A stretch of DNA of 64,000 nt from Hyphomicrobium sp. GTDB lineage: Bacteria; Pseudomonadota; Alphaproteobacteria; Rhizobiales; Hyphomicrobiaceae. The notes under the pieces are model-generated. The model worked only from the letters and a program-made list of their open reading frames with translations. It searched no databases and was not told where the DNA came from. Made by a program: the position numbers and the translations under genes. Every line of letters starts with the position of its first letter. The stretch's first letter is position 1. Of the stretch, positions 1 to 8,322 are shown one piece after another. The stretch covers positions 248,001 through 312,000 of the forward strand of contig NZ_JAIETU010000006.1 of assembly GCF_019744875.1 (NCBI RefSeq), read 5' to 3'.

Positions 1-2
1 GG

Positions 3-467
3 GGAGGGGGCGGCGGCCTCGTCGGCTTCCTGCTTGCGACCGTCATGGCGCTGTGCGTAGGCGGCGGCTTCGGGTTCTTTCTCGACGGTCATCTGAGGGG
101 TGCCGATCACGGCAAGGACGTCAAGGAGGCGGTCGAGCCGGACAAGGGGGAGAAGCCGAAACCGCTCGTGTCCGCGACGGCCAAGCTGATCCAGATGGCG
201 CCGCTGGTCGTCAATCTGGCCGAGCCCAAAGACGCCTGGATCCGTATCGAGGCCTCCATGCTGATCGATGGCGCGGCCGAGGGGGCGGATGTGCTGGCGG
301 CGCAGCTCGGCGAGGATTTCGTGGCCTATCTGCGCACGGCGACCCTCGGGCAGTTCGAGGGGCCGAGCGGCTTTCAGAACCTGCGCGACGATCTCATGGA
401 CCGCGCTACAATTCGCGACAAGGCACGCATCAAGGACGTGATCATCCACGGCGTGGTGATCGAATGA
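3..467 (+). CDS. fliL: FliL, flagellar basal body-associated protein (5' partial)
   Basis: FliL is a single-pass inner-membrane protein that surrounds the stator at the flagellar basal body. The reading frame is open to the window edge, so the true start lies upstream. The first visible residues (Gly-rich, then a hydrophobic LVGFLLATVMALCVG stretch) are the end of the transmembrane helix. The rest is the periplasmic domain, with the family pattern PLVVNL near the middle and a C-terminal end of the type IKDVIIHGVVIE. The stop codon overlaps the fliP start (ATGA), so the two are translationally coupled. The assignment rests on sequence pattern and on adjacency to fliP, the usual order in Rhizobiales. 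Confidence 0.9.
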   Translation, partial: GGGGGLVGFLLATVMALCVGGGFGFFLDGHLRGADHGKDVKEAVEPDKGEKPKPLVSATAKLIQMAPLVVNLAEPKDAWIRIEASMLIDGAAEGADVLAAQLGEDFVAYLRTATLGQFEGPSGFQNLRDDLMDRATIRDKARIKDVIIHGVVIE

Positions 468-1204
468 AGCGTCTGGCCCTGTTGACGCTGGCGATCCTTC
501 TTCTCCATCCGGCCGCCGCGCTGGCGCAGGGGTTGAACCTGGAGGGGTTGCTGCCAGCGGGCGAGCAGACGGTAAGCGGCCGGATGGTTCAGATCATCCT
601 GGTCGTCACCATGCTGTCGGTGGCGCCGGGCATATTGATGATGGTGACGTGCTTCACCCGCTTCGTGATCGTGCTGAGCCTGCTGCGCTCCGGCATGGGA
701 CTTCAGACCACGCCCGCCAACATGATCCTTGTCAGCCTGGCGCTGTTCATGACGTTCTACGTCATGGCCCCGACGTTTGACCGCGCCTATCAGAACGGCC
801 TCAAGCCCTTCGCCGAGAACAAGATCACGGAGGAGGAGGCCTACGTCCAGATCACGCAGCCGTTGCGCGAGTTCATGCGCGCGAACGTGCGGCCAAAGGA
901 TCTGGAGCTGTTCGAGGACCTGGCGCAGGAGCGCTTCGGACCGCGGCCTGCGGATCAGGAGGTGGAGCTGCGCGTTCTGATCCCGGCCTTCATGATTTCG
1001 GAGCTGCGACGAGGTTTCGAAATGGGCTTCCTCGTCGTCTTGCCATTCCTCGTTATCGACCTCATCGTCGCGACACTCACCATGTCGATGGGCATGATGA
1101 TGCTGCCGCCAACGGTCATGAGCTTGCCGTTCAAGGTGCTCTTCTTCGTTCTGATCGACGGGTGGAATCTGCTGATCGGCGGACTTGTCCGGTCGTTTCC
1201 CTGA
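464..1204 (+). CDS. fliP: FliP, flagellar type III export gate protein
   Basis: FliP is a core subunit of the FliPQR export gate in the flagellar basal body. The 246-residue length matches the family. The start at 464 overlaps the fliL stop by 4 nt; a longer open frame extends upstream but only antisense-like Arg-rich sequence lies there. A signal peptide (LALLTLAILLLHPAAALAQG) is followed by a helix with MLSVAPGILMM and TCFTRFVIVLSLLR, the FliP signature. A charged periplasmic segment follows (about residues 110-180), then two C-terminal helices containing IPAFMISELRRGFEMGF and TLTMSMGMMMLPP. FliQ and FliR are not in this window. Confidence 0.96.
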   Translation: MKRLALLTLAILLLHPAAALAQGLNLEGLLPAGEQTVSGRMVQIILVVTMLSVAPGILMMVTCFTRFVIVLSLLRSGMGLQTTPANMILVSLALFMTFYVMAPTFDRAYQNGLKPFAENKITEEEAYVQITQPLREFMRANVRPKDLELFEDLAQERFGPRPADQEVELRVLIPAFMISELRRGFEMGFLVVLPFLVIDLIVATLTMSMGMMMLPPTVMSLPFKVLFFVLIDGWNLLIGGLVRSFP

Positions 1205-1376
1205 ACGCGTCGCGTATTTGATCTTTTGCAGCAAGCGCGCATTAACCGAGGCTCAATACTTCAGGACTATACGTAGCGAGGTGGCAGGTAGAGTTCGGGG
1301 GAGGACCCTAAGCGCGATGCCGCAGTGTAAAAAGGGGCCGTGTCTCGGTTCCGGTTGCGTAGCGTAAAGGTGTAAA

Positions 1377-2300
1377 ATGAGTAGTCTCAATACGAACATC
1401 GCGGCCATGACCGCGTTGCAGGCGCTTCGTTCTACGAACGCCGACATGCTTCAGACGCAGAACCGGATCTCGACCGGCTTGCGCGTTTCCAATGCCTCCG
1501 ACAATGCCGCCTATTGGTCGATCGCCACCACCATGCGCTCGGATCGCCAGGCGCTGTCTACCGTTTCCGACGCGCTCGGCCTCGGCTCGGCGACCGTCGA
1601 CATCGCTTCGAAGGGCGTCGATAGCGCCATCTCCGTCGCAAGCAAGATCAAAGACAAGCTCGTGGCTGCCCGCCAGCCCGGCGTTGATCGTTCCAAGATC
1701 CAGGCAGAAATCTCCGAGCTGCAGTCGTCCCTCACGGACGTCGTGGCAGGCGCTACGTTCTCCGGCCAGAACTGGCTGCAGGGTGACAGCACCGGCACCA
1801 CGAGCCGCACGCTCGTCTCGTCGTTCTCGCGCGACAGCACCGGCGCCGTAAACATCGGCACGATTACTGTCGACACGGGCGCTACGGGCTCGATGCTCAT
1901 CGATACGTCGGGCGGCGGCGCCGGCATTCTCGATACCGACCGCTCGGTCAGCAACGGCGCCGACTACACGGTGCTCAACCTCGACATCAGCACGATGACC
2001 GACTCCGCCAACGACCTCGAAGACCTCGAGGACATGATCTCGGGCGTCGACTCTGCGATCTCGGCCATGACGGATGCAGGCTCGCGCCTCGGCGCCGTCA
2101 AGACGCGCGTCAACCTGCAGAAGGATTTCGCAGAGACGCTGATGAGCGCTATCGACACGGGCATTGGCGCCCTGGTCGATGCGGACATGAACGAAGAATC
2201 GACGCGTCTGCAGGCTCTGCAGGTTCGCTCGCAGCTCGGCGTTCAGGCTCTCGGCCTGGCCAACCAGTCTGCCCAGCAGATCCTCTCGCTCTTCAGATAG
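1377..2300 (+). CDS. Flagellin 1 of 3
   Basis: Flagellin is the filament subunit exported through the flagellar hook. The 307-residue protein is of the short alphaproteobacterial type. The N-terminal D0/D1 region (MSSLNTNIAAMTALQAL, then NRISTGLRVSNASDNAAYW) and C-terminal D1/D0 region (NEESTRLQALQVRSQLGVQALG, ending SAQQILSLFR) flank a small Ser/Thr/Gly-rich central part (about residues 135-210) with no large variable domain. It begins after a 172-nt gap from fliP with only a weak ribosome site (aaaggtg), and a strong terminator follows, so it is probably monocistronic. FlaF and FlbT, the usual flagellin regulators in this class, are not in the window. Confidence 0.95.
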   Translation: MSSLNTNIAAMTALQALRSTNADMLQTQNRISTGLRVSNASDNAAYWSIATTMRSDRQALSTVSDALGLGSATVDIASKGVDSAISVASKIKDKLVAARQPGVDRSKIQAEISELQSSLTDVVAGATFSGQNWLQGDSTGTTSRTLVSSFSRDSTGAVNIGTITVDTGATGSMLIDTSGGGAGILDTDRSVSNGADYTVLNLDISTMTDSANDLEDLEDMISGVDSAISAMTDAGSRLGAVKTRVNLQKDFAETLMSAIDTGIGALVDADMNEESTRLQALQVRSQLGVQALGLANQSAQQILSLFR

Positions 2301-2622
2301 TCCTCCCCTTCAAGCCCCTTCTCGCCATTATCGAAAGGCCGCGCCCGTCCCCCGGGTGCGGCCTTTTAATTTTTTTGATTGGCCGTCTGTTCGCCACCTG
2401 TGGCGAATTATTCCCGATTAAAATGTATTTTTATCAATGTGTTGTCGCGTCAATCTGATGTGTTCTTTGAGGCGTTTTGCCGGTCCGGTCCGGGGCGCGG
2501 AGTGGCCAATACGGGCCCTTCGGACAGTTTTGAAGCACGGTTTAACGGTTCAGTAAGCACGCTTCACTATTTTCGATCCGGACAGCCCGACTTGGGGAGC
2601 GGGATCGGAAAAGGAACACACG
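2301..2622 (+). other. Intergenic region between flagellins 1 and 2
   Basis: This 322-nt gap carries the flagellin 1 terminator at its left end and the leader of flagellin 2 at its right end. A candidate Shine-Dalgarno stretch (ggaaaagga) lies about 8-15 nt before the ATG at 2623. I see no sigma-54 (GG-N10-GC) or EcfG-type promoter and no coding pattern; flagellin 2 must have its own promoter here because of the terminator upstream. Confidence 0.5.
2334..2377 (+). terminator. Rho-independent terminator after flagellin 1
   Basis: AAAGGCCGC at 2334-2342 pairs with GCGGCCTTT at 2358-2366, extended inward by GCCCG/CGGGT. It is followed by a T-rich tail to 2377. Confidence 0.85.
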
Positions 2623-3546
2623 ATGGCGAGCCTTCTTACGAATATTGCAGCGATGACCGCGCTGCAGGCGTTGAACCAGACGAACAAGGAGACCCTCACG
2701 GTTCAGAACCGTGTTGCTACGGGTCTTCGCGTTGCTGATGCTTCTGACAACGCTGCGTACTGGTCGATCGCGACCACGATGCGGTCTGACCGCCAGGCAC
2801 TCTCGACGGTTACGGACGCCCTTGGCCTCGGTGCCGCGACGGTGGACGTCGCCAACCAGGGCATGGAAGGCGCGATCAAGATCGCAAGCGACGTAAAGGC
2901 GAAGCTTGTCGCCGCCCGTCAGCCGGGTGTCGACCGCGCAAAGATCCAGTCTGAAATTTCCCAGCTTCAGGAATCGCTCTCGAGCGTCGTGGAAACCGCG
3001 ACCTTCTCGGGACAGAACTGGCTGGCAGTCGATAGCACCTCCACGCTGCAGCGGACCCTGGTGTCCTCGTTCTCTCGTGATGGCACGGGCGCTATTTCGA
3101 TCGGCACCATTGAAGTCGACATCGGCGCTACCGGCTCGATGCTTGTCGATACCAGCGGCGGCGGCCAGGGCATCCTGGACTCGGATCGCTCGGTCACGAA
3201 CGGCGCGGACTACACGGTTCTGACGCTCGACATCAGCACGCTGACGAACGACGCGACCGATCTCGAAGACCTCGAGGACATGATCTCGGGTGTCGACGCA
3301 GCCATCACGGCGATGACGAACTCTGCGACCGGCCTCGGCGCCGTCAAGAGCCGCGTCGACCTCCAGAAGGACTTCGCCAAGAGCCTGATGGACGCCATCG
3401 ACACGGGCGTCGGCCAGCTCGTCGACGCCGACATGAACGAGGAAAGCACGCGCTTGCAGGCTCTGCAGGTCCGTTCGCAGCTCGGCATCCAGGCCCTCGG
3501 AATGGCCAACCAGTCTGCCCAGCAGATCCTGAGGCTCTTCCAGTAA
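2623..3546 (+). CDS. Flagellin 2 of 3
   Basis: Second tandem flagellin, also 307 residues and very close to flagellin 1. It shares TGLRV-DASDNAAYWSIATTMRSDRQALSTV near the N terminus and the NEESTRLQALQVRSQLG block near the C terminus. The N terminus differs (MASLLTNIAAMTALQALNQT). Differences from copy 1 cluster in the central part, as expected for surface-exposed filament residues. It has its own leader and a downstream hairpin terminator. Expression of several flagellins from separate units is common in Rhizobiales and yields mixed-subunit filaments; which copy is dominant cannot be read from sequence. Confidence 0.95.
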   Translation: MASLLTNIAAMTALQALNQTNKETLTVQNRVATGLRVADASDNAAYWSIATTMRSDRQALSTVTDALGLGAATVDVANQGMEGAIKIASDVKAKLVAARQPGVDRAKIQSEISQLQESLSSVVETATFSGQNWLAVDSTSTLQRTLVSSFSRDGTGAISIGTIEVDIGATGSMLVDTSGGGQGILDSDRSVTNGADYTVLTLDISTLTNDATDLEDLEDMISGVDAAITAMTNSATGLGAVKSRVDLQKDFAKSLMDAIDTGVGQLVDADMNEESTRLQALQVRSQLGIQALGMANQSAQQILRLFQ

Positions 3547-3580
3547 GCCTCAGACTTCGCTCTCCAATTTCTGAAGCGTC

Positions 3581-3610
3581 AGCCGCGCCCTTCGCCAGGG
3601 TCGCGGCTTT
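3581..3610 (+). terminator. Probable terminator after flagellin 2
   Basis: AGCCGCG-CCC at 3581-3590 pairs with GGG-t-CGCGGCT ending at 3608 around a short loop. The T tract after it is short, so termination may be partial. Confidence 0.6.
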
Positions 3611-3686
3611 CGCCGTTTACGTCCCGCAACCCCCACACAAGGTTCAGATCTAAGAATGAATCACGAATCGGTAATGGGGCTCCGGC

Positions 3687-4616
3687 ATGAGCAGCTTAAA
3701 CACAAATATCGCGGCCATGACCGCGCTGCAGACCCTGAACCAAACCAACAAGGAAATGTTGGTTACACAAAACCGCATTTCCACGGGCTTGCGAGTTAAG
3801 GACGCCTCCGACAACGCAGCCTACTGGTCGATCGCGACGACGATGCGAAGCGACAACATGTCGGTTTCGACGGTGCAGGATGCTCTCGGACTTGGTGCTG
3901 CAACGGCCGACGTCGCGGTCACGTCCATGAACAACGCCATCGAGGCGGTCAGCAAGATCAAGGCGAAGCTGGTGGCTGCACGCGCGCCCGGCCTGGACCG
4001 CGCCAAGATCCAGAGTGAAATTTCCGCGCTTCAAACGGAGCTGCGCAGCACGGCCGAATCAGCGGTGTTCTCCGGCGAGAACTGGTTGAACGTCGATTCC
4101 GACGGGCCCCTGAGCAAGACGATTGTCGCATCGTTCTCGCGCGACAGCACGGGCGCCATCACGATCGGCACCATCGAGGTGGACGTCGGTCCGACGGGCA
4201 CGATGTTGTTCGACACATCGGGCAACAACCTCGGTGTGCTCGATCTCGAACGCACGACGACCGGTACGGCCATCACCTACAGCGTGGCGACACTCGATAT
4301 CTCGGCCATCACGGACGATGCGACGGAGCTGCTCGACCTCGAGGACATGATCCGGGGCGTCGACGACGCGCTCGGCCAAATGACCGATGCGGCGACGGTG
4401 CTTGGCGCTGCCAAGTCGCGCATCAGCTTGCAGAAGGACTTCGTCAGCAAGCTCATCCAGTCCATCGATACCGGTATCGGCCAGCTGGTCGATGCGGAAA
4501 TGAACGAAGAATCGACGCGGTTGCAGGCCCTCCAGGTTCGCCAGCAGCTCGGCGTGCAGGCGCTCGGCATCGCCAACCAGTCGGCGCAGCAGATCCTCAG
4601 ACTGTTCCAGAGCTAA
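3687..4616 (+). CDS. Flagellin 3 of 3
   Basis: Third tandem flagellin, 309 residues. It begins MSSLNTNIAAMTALQTLNQT and has the same TGLRVKDASDNAAYW and NEESTRLQALQVRQQLGVQALG blocks. It is more diverged than copies 1 and 2: MRSDNMSVSTVQDALG replaces the MRSDRQALSTV type, and a two-residue insertion lies around TTTGTAITYSV. It carries its own leader (140 nt after flagellin 2) and a strong terminator, so all three genes look independently transcribed. It is the last gene before the fliF operon. A distinct role, for example a minor or proximal filament subunit, is possible but not shown. Confidence 0.95.
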   Translation: MSSLNTNIAAMTALQTLNQTNKEMLVTQNRISTGLRVKDASDNAAYWSIATTMRSDNMSVSTVQDALGLGAATADVAVTSMNNAIEAVSKIKAKLVAARAPGLDRAKIQSEISALQTELRSTAESAVFSGENWLNVDSDGPLSKTIVASFSRDSTGAITIGTIEVDVGPTGTMLFDTSGNNLGVLDLERTTTGTAITYSVATLDISAITDDATELLDLEDMIRGVDDALGQMTDAATVLGAAKSRISLQKDFVSKLIQSIDTGIGQLVDAEMNEESTRLQALQVRQQLGVQALGIANQSAQQILRLFQS

Positions 4617-4670
4617 TAATAAGAAGACGCCCCCCGCTTTCGGGCCGGAGCCCATCACCCCGCGCCCATC

Positions 4671-4710
4671 AAGGCCACGCCCCCCTGCCCCGGCGTGGCC
4701 TTTTCTTTTT
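4671..4710 (+). terminator. Rho-independent terminator after flagellin 3
   Basis: AAGGCCACGCC at 4671-4681 pairs perfectly with GGCGTGGCCTT at 4692-4702 and is followed by a T-rich tail to 4710. It separates the flagellin from the fliF operon. Confidence 0.88.
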
Positions 4711-4820
4711 CGGGCGTGCCGGCGCCGCCTACGGGCTCTTCGCAATTCCCGCGCAAGCTTACACCGCCAGACTCCGTTCGGCAGTATTTCCAATAAGGCG
4801 CGCAAGGGGTTGAGCCGGCA

Positions 4821-6518
4821 ATGATCGGACTCGAACAACTGGAGAAAATCTGGGGCAATCTTCTTGCCCTCGGCGGCCGGCGTCTGGCCGCACTCGGCAT
4901 CGTGGGCGTGGCTGTCTTCGCGGCCGTGGGCTTCGGAAGCTATTACCTCAGCCGTACGGATTTCGAGACGCTCTACTCGGGCCTCACCGCGCAGGATGTC
5001 AGCCGCATCGGCGCTGCCCTCAACGAAGCCGGCATTCGTTTCGACGTGAACTCGGAAGGGACCAAGGTCATGGTCCGCCGCGAGGAGACGGCGCACGCGC
5101 GGGCGCTGCTGGCCGAGAAGGGCTTGCCGGCTGCCTCCAACGGCGGCTACGAGCTGTTCGACAAGCTCGGCCCGATCGGCCTCACGTCGTTCATGCAGGA
5201 AGTGACGATCAAGCGCGCCCTCGAGGGTGAGCTCGAACGCACCGTGCTGGCCATGAAGGGCGTCAAGTCGGCTCGCGTACTGATCACGCTGCCGGAGACC
5301 GGCTCGTTCCGTCGCGGCCGCCAGCAGGCGCAGGCCTCCGTGACAATCAAGACCGAGTCGCCCTCGGACAGCTCGACGGCACGCGCCATTCGCCATCTCG
5401 TGGCAGCCGCCGTGCCCGGACTTACGATCGACGAGATCAGCGTGCTCAACACCGATGGTACGGTGCTGGCCGCGGCGGGCGACGCAAGCTCGATGGCCTC
5501 CAGCCGCAAGCTGGATCTCGAGCGTGAAGTGGGCAAGGACCTGACCGACAAGGTCAGAAAGACGCTTACTCCTTCGATGGGCGTCGAGAACTTCGAGGTC
5601 AGCATCGCGGCGCGCGTCGACATCGACAAGCGCATGACGAACGAGACGAACTTCGATCCCGACTCCAAGGTCGAGCGGTCGCTGCGCGTCGTCAAGGAGT
5701 CGGCGAACCAGCAGGATACGTCGAGCAAGTCGCCGGTCGGTGTGGAGCAGAACGTTCCCGACCAGGCCGCGGGCGGATCAGGTGGCGATCTATCGAAGAA
5801 GTCGAACGAGCGCCGCGAGGATCTCACCAACTACGAGCTCAACTCCAAGACTGTCGCGACGACGAGCGAAGGCTACAGGATCGAGAACATCACGGTCGCC
5901 GTGGTGCTCAACCGGAAGCGGATCCTGGAGACGCTCGGAGATTCCGCAACGCCCGAGCTGATCCAGGCGAAGGTCAAAGAGATCGAAAAGACGGTGATTG
6001 CTTCGGCCGGTATCAATACCACGCGAGGCGACCAGATCAGCGTGACTGTCGAGGAGTTCGTCGAGAGCGCACGCGCCGGCGACGGCTTCGACACGGCCAA
6101 TCTCACGGCTCCGCTCATCGGTCTGGCAACGGGCCTGATCAAGGCCATCACGGTGCTCGGCCTGGTGTTCATTGTCGTGACCTTCGGTCTGCGGCCGCTG
6201 ACGCGCGTGCTGGTCGACCAGCGCGAGGCGCAGGTAGCGGGCGGAGCGCTGGCAACGGAAGGCGGCGTGACCGGCACGACCGTGGACGATGGATCGCTGC
6301 TGACGGCCAGCGACGACGAAGCCGCGCGGATCGCAGCGGATTCGGCTGCGACCGCAGAGCTGCTCGGCATCAAGGAACAGCGCGAGCCGAACCTCATCGC
6401 CGATATCACAAGCGATGTGATGCGCCTCTCGCAGCGCAGGCTTGAGCAGATGGTGGCGCTCGATGAAGAGCAGGCCGCCATGATCCTCAAGCAGTGGATG
6501 AGAGAGCGGGCGGCATGA
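4821..6518 (+). CDS. fliF: FliF, flagellar MS-ring protein
   Basis: FliF forms the MS ring in the inner membrane and carries the FliG switch at its cytoplasmic tail. The protein has 565 residues, the usual length. It has an N-terminal transmembrane helix (about residues 20-43, LAALGIVGVAVFAAVGFG) and the YscJ/FliF domain with TLYSGLTAQDVSRIGAALN and the pattern YELFDKLGPIGLTSFMQEV. A Ser/Asp-rich region follows (about 290-340), then a second helix near residues 430-460, and a C-terminal FliG-binding tail (LEQMVALDEEQAAMILKQWM). It starts an operon of at least five genes; its stop overlaps the next start (ATGA). fliG itself is 13 kb away on the other strand. Confidence 0.97.
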   Translation: MIGLEQLEKIWGNLLALGGRRLAALGIVGVAVFAAVGFGSYYLSRTDFETLYSGLTAQDVSRIGAALNEAGIRFDVNSEGTKVMVRREETAHARALLAEKGLPAASNGGYELFDKLGPIGLTSFMQEVTIKRALEGELERTVLAMKGVKSARVLITLPETGSFRRGRQQAQASVTIKTESPSDSSTARAIRHLVAAAVPGLTIDEISVLNTDGTVLAAAGDASSMASSRKLDLEREVGKDLTDKVRKTLTPSMGVENFEVSIAARVDIDKRMTNETNFDPDSKVERSLRVVKESANQQDTSSKSPVGVEQNVPDQAAGGSGGDLSKKSNERREDLTNYELNSKTVATTSEGYRIENITVAVVLNRKRILETLGDSATPELIQAKVKEIEKTVIASAGINTTRGDQISVTVEEFVESARAGDGFDTANLTAPLIGLATGLIKAITVLGLVFIVVTFGLRPLTRVLVDQREAQVAGGALATEGGVTGTTVDDGSLLTASDDEAARIAADSAATAELLGIKEQREPNLIADITSDVMRLSQRRLEQMVALDEEQAAMILKQWMRERAA

Positions 6519-7120
6519 CGAATACGCTGCCCGTCGCCTACTATCTCAGCGATGTCGACGGCGACTCTCCGCGGCGCGGGCCGAATGGACTGTCGCCGTT
6601 CGGCAGTGCGTCCGAAATCGAGGCGCGCATCGCGGATGCACACGCGCGTGGCGTTCTCGAAGGCCAGGCGGCCGCGCAGGTCGCAAGCGAAGCTGCACTT
6701 TCTCGCCAAATCGCGGACGCTGCACAATCCCTCAAGAAAGAGCGCCAGCGCTGGTCCGAGACCGAGGGCGCACGTCTTTCCGCACTCATGACGGACGCCA
6801 TGGGCGATCTTGAGCGGCGCATCGCGGATCAGGTCGCGCGGTGCCTCAAGCAGGTGATGGACGAGGGCGTTCGCCTGCGGGCCATTGCGCAGCTTTCGGC
6901 GACGCTCGATGAGTTGCTGCGCAAGGGCGAGTACACGGCGATCTCGATCACCGGTCCCGATGACCTTCTCGACGTCATGCGGGCACGCCTGGATGGCGAC
7001 TATCCGCGTCTGACCTTCATCCCGGCCGAGGGCACCGATCTCGTCGTCAGCGCCGATGAAACCATTCTCGAGACCCGGATTGCAGCCTGGTCTGCGGCGA
7101 TCCACGGAGAGGCCGCATGA
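6515..7120 (+). CDS. FliH-like flagellar assembly protein
   Basis: FliH normally binds the export ATPase FliI. This 201-residue protein lies between fliF and motB. Residues about 30-110 are a long Ala/Arg/Glu-rich helical segment (HARGVLEGQAAAQVASEAAL and onward) typical of the FliH/YscL coiled coil. The C-terminal part resembles the FliH globular end, with FIPAEGTDLVVSADETILET. I chose the ATG at 6515 because it overlaps the fliF stop; an upstream in-frame start lies inside fliF. The 3' end overlaps motB by 4 nt. Rhizobial FliH proteins are poorly conserved, so the name is a family-level inference, and fliI is not in the window. Confidence 0.7.
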   Translation: MTNTLPVAYYLSDVDGDSPRRGPNGLSPFGSASEIEARIADAHARGVLEGQAAAQVASEAALSRQIADAAQSLKKERQRWSETEGARLSALMTDAMGDLERRIADQVARCLKQVMDEGVRLRAIAQLSATLDELLRKGEYTAISITGPDDLLDVMRARLDGDYPRLTFIPAEGTDLVVSADETILETRIAAWSAAIHGEAA

Positions 7121-8322
7121 GCGACGCGCAAGTCCCGCATGAAGTCGTCATTGTCCGTCGCCGCGGTGGCGACGGCGACGACGGCCATCACGGCGGCGCG
7201 TGGAAGATCGCGTTCGCGGATCTGATGACCGCGATGATGGCGTTCTTCCTCGTGATGTGGCTGCTGAATGTGTCCGACAAGGAGAAAATTCAGCAGATCG
7301 CGACCTACTTCAATCCGTTGAAGCTCAACGCCAAGCGCCCGACGATCAAGGGTGTGGAAGACGAGCAGGATACGGAAAAGTCTGCGCCGGCCACGATCGG
7401 GCCGGCCGACAAAGGTGCGGACGTCAGCACGGTCGACGACAAGGACAAACATCAGGGCGCCTCGAAGCCGGGTGGTGATGGAGACCTGCCGGACGGAGTT
7501 GCTCACAAGGCCGAGGAAGAGCTGTTCAACGATCCCTACGGCGTGCTTTCGCGGCTGGCGCTGAAGGCTTCGACCGAAGACGATGACGCCAAGGGCGCCG
7601 AAAGCGACAATGTGCTGCCGGGCGGCGACGCCTACACCAATCCGTTCGAGCCGTTTGCCGACCGGTCGATCCCGCAGCCGTCGAAAGAAGAGCCGCCGAT
7701 TGCGCTCGAGCATTCCGGCTCGCAGCCGACGGCGCCGGGACTTGAAAAACCGCTCGTTGTCGATCCGGAAGGTGTCGAGGACGTGCCGGCCGATGCCAAT
7801 CTCGCCGCCAAGCCTGAACAGCCCGGCACCGCGACGGATCCGGAGGCGGAAAAGGGCAAACGCGACGCCGAAGCGCTCGAAGCGGAGCTGATGAAGCAGC
7901 TTCAGGGTGTGGCCGCCGACAAGAAGCCGTCCATCGACGTCGAAAAGGTCGACGGCGGGATCATGATCAGTCTCACCGACGATTTCCGTTTCGGTATGTT
8001 CGCCAGCGCCTCGGCGGAACCGAGGCCGGAACTCGTCGTCGTGATGGAGAAGGTTGCCAAGGTGCTGGCAGCCCGTGACGGCCAGATCGTCGTGCGTGGC
8101 CACACCGACGCGCGCAAGTTCCGCACCGAGCGCAACAACAACTGGCGCCTCTCGATGGATCGAGCGCAGATGGCCTACTACATGCTCGCGCGCGGCGGCA
8201 TCGATGAAAAGCGCTTCGAGAGCATCGAGGGCTTCGCCGATCGCAAGCTCAAGATCCCGTCCGATCCGAACGCAGCGGAGAACCGCCGCATCGAAATCAT
8301 GCTCAAGGTGCCGAAGTCGTGA
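7117..8322 (+). CDS. motB: MotB, flagellar stator protein with OmpA-like peptidoglycan-binding domain
   Basis: MotB anchors the proton-driven stator to peptidoglycan. The 401-residue protein has a cytoplasmic basic N terminus and one transmembrane helix containing AFADLMTAMMAFFLVMWLL. Asp35 in that helix is the expected proton-binding residue. A long acidic/Pro-rich linker (about 90-270) is of the extended type seen in rhizobia. The OmpA-like domain (about 290-398) carries IVVRGHTDARKF and a C-terminal NRRIEIML. MotA is absent from the window. Start and stop codons overlap the flanking genes by 4 nt, indicating a coupled fliF-fliH-motB-motC-motD operon. Confidence 0.95.
   Translation: MSDAQVPHEVVIVRRRGGDGDDGHHGGAWKIAFADLMTAMMAFFLVMWLLNVSDKEKIQQIATYFNPLKLNAKRPTIKGVEDEQDTEKSAPATIGPADKGADVSTVDDKDKHQGASKPGGDGDLPDGVAHKAEEELFNDPYGVLSRLALKASTEDDDAKGAESDNVLPGGDAYTNPFEPFADRSIPQPSKEEPPIALEHSGSQPTAPGLEKPLVVDPEGVEDVPADANLAAKPEQPGTATDPEAEKGKRDAEALEAELMKQLQGVAADKKPSIDVEKVDGGIMISLTDDFRFGMFASASAEPRPELVVVMEKVAKVLAARDGQIVVRGHTDARKFRTERNNNWRLSMDRAQMAYYMLARGGIDEKRFESIEGFADRKLKIPSDPNAAENRRIEIMLKVPKS

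Noticed and set aside
53-463. Upstream extension of fliP in the same frame (Arg/Gly-rich)
   Set aside because: It lies in a different frame over fliL, has no flagellar pattern, and the ATGA overlap gives a better start at 464.
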